From Cyclina sinensis (lineage: Eukaryota; Mollusca; Bivalvia; Venerida; Veneridae), in NCBI GenBank assembly GCA_012932295.1, contig JAAONU010000019.1, forward strand, positions 30,233,913-30,297,912: a stretch of DNA of 64,000 nt, read 5' to 3'. The number at the start of each line of letters is the position of its first letter. Position 1 is the first letter of the stretch. Below the pieces are notes generated by a model, which had not been told where the DNA came from, did no database searches, and worked only from the letters and a program-made list of their open reading frames with translations. Shown in pieces: positions 58,801 to 64,000 of the stretch. The position numbers were made by a program, and so were the translations under genes.

Positions 58801-61800
58801 CGCTGTAACTTTTGTAAAAAATTTAATCATTTTGAGGCAGCCTGCAGACAAAAACTCTCAGTGCATGGTGTAGATACTGATGGATTACCAGAAGTGTTCA
58901 GTGATGAAAGTGTTCATAACAGTGATTTTGAAATTGACACTATTAAGTATTCAGGTTATCAGGTTTATGCCGAGATTCAGGTAGGCCCGAAACGTTGTCC
59001 TCTTTCCATGAAAATAGACACTGGTGCTTCTTGTAATATTCTTACTGAAGAAGATATTTATAGTTTAGGTCTGAAGCTTCCACTGAAAAGGGCGTTTTGC
59101 AATCTTACAGCATACAATGGTGCTAAGCTTGACGTTATTGGCCAGATAAATCTGAAATGTGTTTATAAGGCTACAACAAAAATGTTGATTTCTTTGTTGT
59201 ACGCAAAAGCAGATGCTCAATCTTAGGTCTCCAGTCGTGTCTTGAGTTCAGTCTGATTAAGATAGTCATGTCAGTAGACGAAAAGACTAGACCTTTGTCG
59301 AAGGAAACAGTATTTGCTGACTATCCTGATTTATTTACAGGCATTGGTCATCTTCCGGGCAAAGTTTCATTGAAACTTGATCCTAAAATCCAGCCAGTTG
59401 TGCACCCGCCTCGAAGAGTACCTGTTTCCCTTAAAGAAAAAGTTGATACTGAGCTACAGAAAATGGTCAAAGCCGGTATTATTGCAAAGGTCAATACACC
59501 TACTAAATGGGTCAATTCAATGGTTGTTGTAAACAAACCAGGATCAGATAAGGTCAGAATATGCCTAGATCCGAAAGACCTCAACAAGGCACTGTATCGT
59601 CCTCATTATCCAATGAGAACTCTTGACGATATTCTTCCCCAGTTATCTGCAGCTAAGTACTTCACAAAGTTAGACTGCAAACAAGGTTACTGGTCAATGG
59701 AACTCGATGAGGAATCGTCATATTTGACTACATTCAATAGCCCTTTAGGTCGTTTCCGCTATACCCGAACACCTTTTGGTCTGGTCACAAGTCAAGATGA
59801 TTTCCAGCGTCGCATAGACGAATGTCTTGAAGGATTGAAGTGTTGTTCTGCAATAGTTGATGACATATTAGTATGGGGGTCAACACGAGCAGAACATGAC
59901 AAGAACCTAAGAAAAGTTCTCAATAGATGCCAGCAGAAAGGCATACGTCTTAATAAAGACAAAGTTGAAGTTGGACTTACTGAAGTTCAATATTTTGGTC
60001 ACATTCTCTCCTCTGAAGGTTTAAAGCCTGACCCAGAAAAAGTGTCCGCAATTCGAGACATGGAACCACCTAAGGACAAAGCAGAACTTGAAACATTTAT
60101 GGGCATGGTTACGTACCTGTCCAGGTTTGCACCCAATTTGTCAGAGGTTACTACTCCGCTACCCCAAATCCTGAAGAAAGATATTCATTTTCATTGGGAT
60201 GAAGCTAAGGCAGAATCTTTTCAAAAGGTCAAAGACATATTGACACAAGCGCCTGTTCTAGCCTACTATGATCCCAGTAAACCATTAGTGTTGCAATGTG
60301 ATGGTTCCAAATTTGGTCTTGGTGCTACTCTTCTCCAAGACGAAAAGCCAGTTGCATATGCAAGCAAATCACTTACACAGTCAGAGGTAAACTGGGCCCA
60401 AGTTGAAAAGGAATTGTTCGCAATTCTATTTGGCCTAAATCGTTTTAAACACTATGTGTATGGTCGCCATGTAGTCGTAGAGTCAGATCATTTACCTCTT
60501 CTTGCCATCATGAAAAAACCTATTTATGCTGCACCTGCAAGGTTACAGCGCATGATGCTGCAGTTGCAAGGTTACGACTTTACATTAGTCCACAAGCCTG
60601 GCAAGCAAATTCCTTTAGCAGATACCCTGTCTAGGAAATTTCTGTCCAACTCATACCCTGAATTGTCAAAAGCTGCTGATCTGCATGTTCATTTTGTTAT
60701 GAAATATACCCCAGTAAGTGACAGGAAATTCAATGAAATCAGGTCTCACACCCTTAAAGATGATAATTTGCTGCTTCTTAAGGACGTTATTCTGTCAGGT
60801 TGGCCTGAAAAGCGTCAAGATTGCCCGTCACAGTTACTTGATTACTGGAGCTATAGAGATGAGTTGACAGTGCAAGATGATTTGATCATGAAAGGTCACA
60901 AAGTACTAATTCCTAGTACACTGAGGCAAGAAATGTTGAACATTTTGCATAAGGATCACTGTGGTATTTCAAAATGTCTTAGACGAGCAGCAGATACTAT
61001 GTTTTGGCCTGGCATTACAGCAGACATAAATGAAAAGGTCAGCAAATGTTCAGTTTGTCTAGAACATAGATGTTCAAATCCCAAAGAGCCATGGATATTT
61101 ATGAAATACCAGACCGCCCTTGGCAAAACATTGCCACTGATGTTTTCACATTTGATGGTCAAGACTACTTACTTATTGTTGACTACTACAGCAACTACTT
61201 TGAGTATGCTAAATTGTCAAGCACAACAAGTAATGTTGTTATCAGGCAAATGAAACAATGGTTTTCATGTCATGGTATACCAATGAGATTAGTTTCAGAT
61301 GGTGCTTCTTATTACACATCTCAGCAGTTCAAAGACTTTGCTAAAACATGGGATTTTGAGCATGTATTCTCTTCTCCTTTGTATAGCCAAAGCAATGGGT
61401 TAGCAGAGGCTCATGTTAAGATTTGCAAGAAAATTTTGAAAAAAGCAAAAAGCTCTTCCACAGATCCAGTCATTGCTTTGCTTGAGTATCGTGCAACCCC
61501 ATTAAGTTCAGGTTATACGCCTGCTGAATTGTTGTTCGGAAGGAAAATTAGGTCATTTCTACCTATTACAGCTGAAAAGTTGAAACCAAAAACTCCAGAT
61601 CCCCTAAAGGTTAGAAACAAACTAACTGAACAAAAGCAGACGCAGAAGAAGTGCTATGACAGAAAGGTCACACCACTTAAGTCATTGAGTGTAGGTGAAC
61701 CAGTTCGCATTCAGCAAGGTACATTATGGAAACCAGCTACTGTTATTGCACAAAATAATGCACGTTCTTACACGGTAAAAACACCAGAAGGTGCAGAATA

Positions 61801-63358
61801 CTGTAGAAATAGGCGCCACCTTCTCAAATCAAATGAACCTCAACATCAGCCTATTCTTCCTGAAATCAATCTTCCAGAACAAAGTCCCGACGAAACGAAA
61901 CCTTTGGAAATTTCTAGTGGATACCCCTGTCCCTCTCAAGTGGAAAAAACAAGTTCACCAATTTCCCACGATAAGCCTGAATCATCAATTTCGGCACAAC
62001 CTTAGATCACAAGATATGGTCGCATTGTTAAACCCAGAATAAAGGAATCTATGTGAAACTAAGATAAAATATGAGAAACAAACCTGTTGTTAATTATTTG
62101 AATACAAAAATGTGAAGTTAACTATTATTATGGTCCACCAGGTACAGAAACACTGATAAGTGAAGAGACAATACTGAGATTACTTCTCCTAATTAGTTTT
62201 TCTATGCTGATAACATAAATGATTGTACTACCTCACAGAGAGTGGTAGATAACAGTGACAGAATTGTGTGTGAATTTTCTCTGAAGAAAAATTGAGAATT
62301 TTTTCTGTTATTTCACTTTATTTTATTTTTTATTTTTTTTCAGAAAAAGGGAGATGTTGTATAATGCTGTACTTTAATATTTTGTTATATGTATACCCCT
62401 GTTATCACCATATGATTATTCTGTTGCTTATATAGTATGTATTGTGTATTTACCCAGCAGAGTACGATTGGGCAGCAATAAAAGATATACTCTCAGCTGT
62501 GTTCATTCCTTTTAGTGGAATAACTATAAACCCCCAATATATGATAGACCAGAACAGTGATGACCCATGGTACGGCTCTAGTGGGGACGTTTGTTGTGTC
62601 TACATATATCTATCATCAGGTAAAACTATCAGACTAATAGCGGTCAGCAAATCTCTAAGCTGCTGCTGTTCACTACCTCTGCTAACAAGGGTATGTTCAC
62701 AGAAAGCAGCTTTAAATTTGTGATTTCAATTAGCCTAGTTATTGTTGTGTAGTGGCCATCTGGATATGGAGATGCAATGGACAGTTTATACGTACTTACG
62801 GTTGATGCATAAAATTTGGAAAAAGTTACAGCAAAAGTAAACTTTAAACACCTTGACAATTTGAAGTTTATTGAACTGATGTTATTTTAATTTTGTATTT
62901 GTTCGTATCGAGGGGACACCTAAATGTCGTTTGTATGACCGGTGTCCCGATTTAATGAGCCGTGTCCTGTTTCCGCCAAAAAGAAAGAATATTAGAAAAG
63001 TCGACTCGGCTCCTTAAATATTAAATTGTTGTGCTGTAACATTTTAAGCAACGTACATGTATTTTTTATTTTCACTTTTGCATCATCAAGTTTACTACTA
63101 TTAGCACGGAGGAACAATAAAGCGTACCATGAGTGCTATCTGAGCGTCCTCCGTATTTGGGTTGAAGTCAGGATCCCAACCTTGTCGCCCAGTACAGACG
63201 GGCTCCGAGAAGTGACAAGCTGATATGTCGTTTGGTTTAACCCCGAACAGAAAATGAACCGATAACAAAGCGTAACTTTGTCCAAAATTTTGAACAAAAC
63301 CGTACAAGCTATATTCATACGCTTTCGTCAACGGATGATCGTCTGGCAGCATGTTAAA
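52452..63358 (-). CDS. Dispatched-like RND / sterol-sensing-domain transporter, 3' part (5' end beyond window)
   Basis: Exons in transcript order: 63358-63128, 56867-56742, 56320-56189, 55330-55159, 54751-54624, 54111-54070, 53445-53274, 52850-52452. Together they encode an extracellular loop domain followed by the second membrane bundle. Key marks: SVHFLFGVKP, NLCKTLRTLP, WSLPFTKEKAIRFAETRPQF, NAVYGIAIGLSLALVI, VIVLGGWKLG and MVVGLSVDYVVHLAEGY. The last contains the GxxxD motif of RND carriers used for ion coupling. The family exports or moves lipids; Dispatched releases lipid-modified Hedgehog. The exact subfamily is not settled. One exon carries a frame break, so this copy is damaged or the assembly has an error. 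Intron 63127-56868 holds a Gypsy element in opposite orientation. Confidence 0.85.
53274..53445 (-). CDS. Dispatched-like exon with a 1-nt frame break
   Basis: Acceptor ttttactttaag, donor gtaatt. Begins LLVENAVYGIAIGLSLALVI, LIVATGNLITGLLATVV. The family sequence then continues in another frame as TACVIGVIVLGGWKLG. The length (172 nt) is not a multiple of three, though phase 0 is needed at both ends. The switch falls near a GGG/CCC run at 53333-53335. Confidence 0.85.
54070..54111 (-). CDS. Dispatched-like 42-nt micro-exon (inferred)
   Basis: Acceptor ggatttcag, donor gtaaaa, phase 0 at both ends. Encodes TSSHERWVWITRQR. In relatives a short WxWM-x-TQ-like stretch precedes the xxV(E/R)xAVxGIAI segment, which this fits. 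An unrelated plus-strand ORF overlaps it. Confidence 0.55.
54624..54751 (-). CDS. Dispatched-like exon
   Basis: Acceptor ttgtctatag; the donor gttgct is weak. Encodes IFYGNDLKYVAISVGTTIQA, MLLGYTEGDAIMESWEELLN, RE. The weak donor leaves the right border less sure. Confidence 0.75.
55159..55330 (-). CDS. Dispatched-like exon
   Basis: Acceptor gacttacccag, donor gtactg. Encodes KKEPIQIKSYEYYPLKIAIS, YWLTNRYSGSYTDDFYKYDS and LIGEEIGTFSTDVNSKP plus a split Gly completed by the next exon. Confidence 0.8.
56189..56320 (-). CDS. Dispatched-like exon
   Basis: Acceptor tttttttctacag, donor gtaagt. Encodes EESNLTGTNWSLPFTKEKAI and RFAETRPQFYNASVLRGDFN, then NHLE, in phase 0. Confidence 0.88.
56742..56867 (-). 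CDS. Dispatched-like exon
   Basis: Acceptor ttctgaacacag, donor gtatgt. Encodes NLCKTLRTLPEQKAEELRIQ and KHPITGEYNIKCFMDDLQAF, LE. Conserved cysteines of the extracellular loop are visible. Confidence 0.88.
57766..57957 (+). repeat. Left LTR (192 bp)
   Basis: Begins tgttgtataatgctgtactt and ends ccccaatatatgaca, directly followed by the primer-binding site. The internal 'gcaataaaagatatac' holds the AATAAA polyadenylation signal. TG...CA ends as expected. Confidence 0.95.
58073..58224 (+). pseudogene. Gag N-terminus, interrupted by a T-run frame break
   Basis: ATG at 58073 (cacaATGg) opens a gag-like start. At a run of ten T (58164-58173) the frame is lost and a TGA follows. The frame that continues into the main gag ORF lacks a start codon of its own before 58225. 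Confidence 0.7.
58225..59226 (+). pseudogene. Gag (capsid, nucleocapsid) and protease ORF fragment
   Basis: 333 codons from a non-ATG position. After a capsid-like region there are two zinc knuckles: C-x2-C-x3-H-x4-C at residues 175-187 and C-x2-C-x4-H-x4-C at 194-207. They are followed by an aspartic protease motif DTGA at 265-268. The ORF ends at a premature stop (59224-59226); similarity continues in another frame up to the RT ORF, so gag-protease and pol were probably one frame, as is common in this clade. Confidence 0.85.
59268..61253 (+). pseudogene. Pol: reverse transcriptase, RNase H, integrase zinc-binding domain
   Basis: 661 codons. RT core with first Asp at residue 136 (FTKLD), PFGLV at 169-173 and the catalytic VDD at 197-199. 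RNase H with LQCDGSKFG (Asp 345), KELF (Glu 382) and ESDHLPL (Asp 407). The integrase HHCC zinc-binding domain starts near residue 560 (HKDHCG ... CSVC). Real similarity stops near 61085-61095, where the frame is lost; the last ~50 residues are out of frame. Confidence 0.9.
61070..62005 (+). pseudogene. Integrase catalytic core and C-terminus, shifted frame
   Basis: Continues the integrase in another frame from about 61090. The DDE triad is visible: Asp in NIATDVFTFDG, Asp in RLVSDGASYYTS, Glu in SNGLAEAHVK. Then EYRATPLSSGYTPAELLFGR and a basic C-terminal region, to a stop at 62005. No chromodomain is recognised. The first ~7 codons of the ORF overlap the previous frame and are not real. Confidence 0.88.
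62355..62546 (+). repeat. Right LTR (192 bp)
   Basis: Matches the left LTR along its whole length except for the penultimate base (tgata here, tgaca on the left), and is followed by the target duplicate gacc. Confidence 0.95.
62551..63127. other. Intron of the Dispatched-like gene
   Basis: No exon or repeat recognised besides simple AT-rich DNA. Confidence 0.45.
63128..63358 (-). CDS. Dispatched-like exon (most 5' one in the window)
   Basis: Acceptor gggtttttttcag, donor gtacgc. Encodes FNMLPDDHPLTKAYEYSLYG, FVQNFGQSYALLSVHFLFGV, KPNDISACHFSEPVCTGRQG and WDPDFNPNTEDAQIALM, part of the first extracellular domain. The gene's N-terminal half lies beyond 64000. Confidence 0.88.
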
Positions 63359-63384
63359 CTGAAAAAAACCCAAACAATAGGATC

Positions 63385-63620
63385 ATGATGGCCCTAGATC
63401 GCTCTCCTGAGTACTTTGGCTGTAGGTCTGCTGTTTAGCAAACATCATAACCAAAACTACAGTTTTTGAATTGAATATTTCAAAAGATCTTGTATTTTCT
63501 ACATAAGGGACCCCAGGGCGGAGCCAGTTTGACCCGAAGAACATGATTTAAACACACTTGGTGCATTTTCACTAGACAATACTACATACGAAATCAGGTG
63601 TATAATACGGCCCTTCTACT
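63385..63620 (-). mobile_element. AGCTCACCTGAG-family fragment (right end, reversed)
   Basis: atgatggccctagatcgctc, tcctgagtactttggctgta and the following unit ('cccagggcggagccagtttg') are the reverse of the right terminus of copies A and B. Starts 26 bp from the exon acceptor at 63358/63359. Confidence 0.7.
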
Positions 63621-63629
63621 CCTTTGCTT

Positions 63630-63940
63630 ATCAGCTAGCTTGAATGGTGACGTGACATTGTGTCCGCTTAATAAAGGAAGTTACCTGAGTTCAAATCCGG
63701 GATACATTTGGGGTCCAATGTAACACACAAGTGTAGACCGATGACACCCTTAGTTCGTCCTACAGACATTCAGTACTCCAAGGATTCGAGGACGAAGTCT
63801 GAGGAGGAGGCGTATGTATCTGAGGTATAGTAGAATATTTCTATACCCTTGCCTATAAGCTAGCTTTTATGGCGACGTGGTAGAGTATTCGTTTAATACA
63901 CAAAGGTACCTGAGTTCAAATCCAGCTTAGAGAAAGTGGA
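63630..63940 (+). repeat. Two tRNA-like SINE heads in tandem
   Basis: 'cagctagcttgaatggtgac' ... 'ttacctgagttcaaatccgg' (63631-63705) and 'aagctagcttttatggcgac' ... 'gtacctgagttcaaatccag' (63858-63925) repeat at about 225-bp spacing. The second has an A-box-like 'tggcgacgtggtagagtatt'. No clean cloverleaf, so SINE heads and not tRNA genes. Confidence 0.5.
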
Positions 63941-64000
63941 TTTTTCAGGGTTGCAGATACTCCATGCAAGTTATCTCAGCTTTAAGCCTTGTGGTTTCAA

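Larger units (their letters stand above)
57762..62550 (+). mobile_element. Ty3/Gypsy LTR retrotransposon, full length, Steamer-like, with frame breaks
   Basis: The element 57766-62546 is 4781 bp and flanked by gacc (57762-57765, 62547-62550). It has 192-bp LTRs differing at one visible position, a primer-binding site tggtgtcagaa at 57958 (Leu-tRNA type), and a polypurine tract gaaaaagggaga before the right LTR. Order of domains: gag with two zinc knuckles, DTGA protease, RT, RNase H, integrase. No envelope. Size, LTR length, PBS and the double zinc knuckle resemble Steamer-type mag-clade elements of clams (from memory). It sits in an intron of the Dispatched-like gene, opposite in orientation. 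Three 1-nt frame breaks interrupt coding. Confidence 0.93.

Noticed and set aside
59215..59268. Programmed ribosomal frameshift between protease and RT
   Set aside because: No slippery heptamer or downstream fold is evident, the shift is followed by an immediate stop, and two other frame breaks are present, so mutation or sequencing error is the simpler reading.

Overview
The window looks like nuclear DNA of a bivalve mollusc. It is AT-rich, and its few genes are split into short exons by GT-AG introns of up to about 7.6 kb. The spaces are packed with repeats of kinds common in clam genomes: tRNA-derived SINEs, TIR elements carrying internal minisatellites, and a Steamer-like Ty3/Gypsy retrotransposon. 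The group is inferred from this repeat mix; no species is proved.

Three genes can be modelled with confidence. (1) Plus strand, 9526-21582: a five-exon, 192-residue peroxisomal membrane protein 2 (PXMP2, Mpv17/PMP22 family). (2) Minus strand, 40011 down to 31421: a nine-exon, about 575-residue concentrative nucleoside transporter (SLC28/CNT). It has unusual residues at predicted nucleoside-contact positions. (3) Minus strand, 63358 down to 52452: the 3' part of a Dispatched-like RND/sterol-sensing-domain transporter. Its 5' end lies beyond the right edge, and one exon carries a 1-nt frame break. A fourth, unidentified minus-strand gene or genes is suggested by short exons at 16352-15886, 9306-9261, 4905-4877 and 4379-4311. 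The first exon at 9306 encodes a signal peptide and faces PXMP2 head to head across about 220 bp.

Repeat layout. 1.5-3.1 kb: two TIR elements with a SINE. 6.2-8.8 kb: a hAT-type element with a second hAT-type element nested in it, both with target duplications. 9.8-15.5 kb (PXMP2 intron 1): inverted repeat clusters, a SINE, and two GGTCA-rich minisatellite elements. 17.7-20.1, 23.4-24.1 and 26.0-28.8 kb: three copies of a family with AGCTCACCTGAG ends, one of them ending 18 bp before a PXMP2 exon. 24.5-25.7 kb: a decayed Tigger/pogo element. 16.8, 22.2 and 45.6 kb: piggyBac-type MITEs with TTAA target sites. 34.4-35.8 kb: a 40-bp array copied from an SLC28 exon/intron junction. 37.0-38.5 kb: a 35-bp satellite. 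40.35-41.6 kb: a 45-bp minisatellite upstream of SLC28. 50.0-51.2 kb: two long hairpins. 57.8-62.5 kb: a 4.78-kb Gypsy element with nearly identical LTRs in an intron of the Dispatched-like gene.

The genes have no evident shared pathway (peroxisomal membrane channel, nucleoside uptake, lipid/sterol-type RND transport). The most distinctive features are the ways repeats touch gene structure: a duplicated splice-donor array, transposon ends next to acceptors, and arrays of perfect nuclear-receptor and GC-box motifs carried by transposons.
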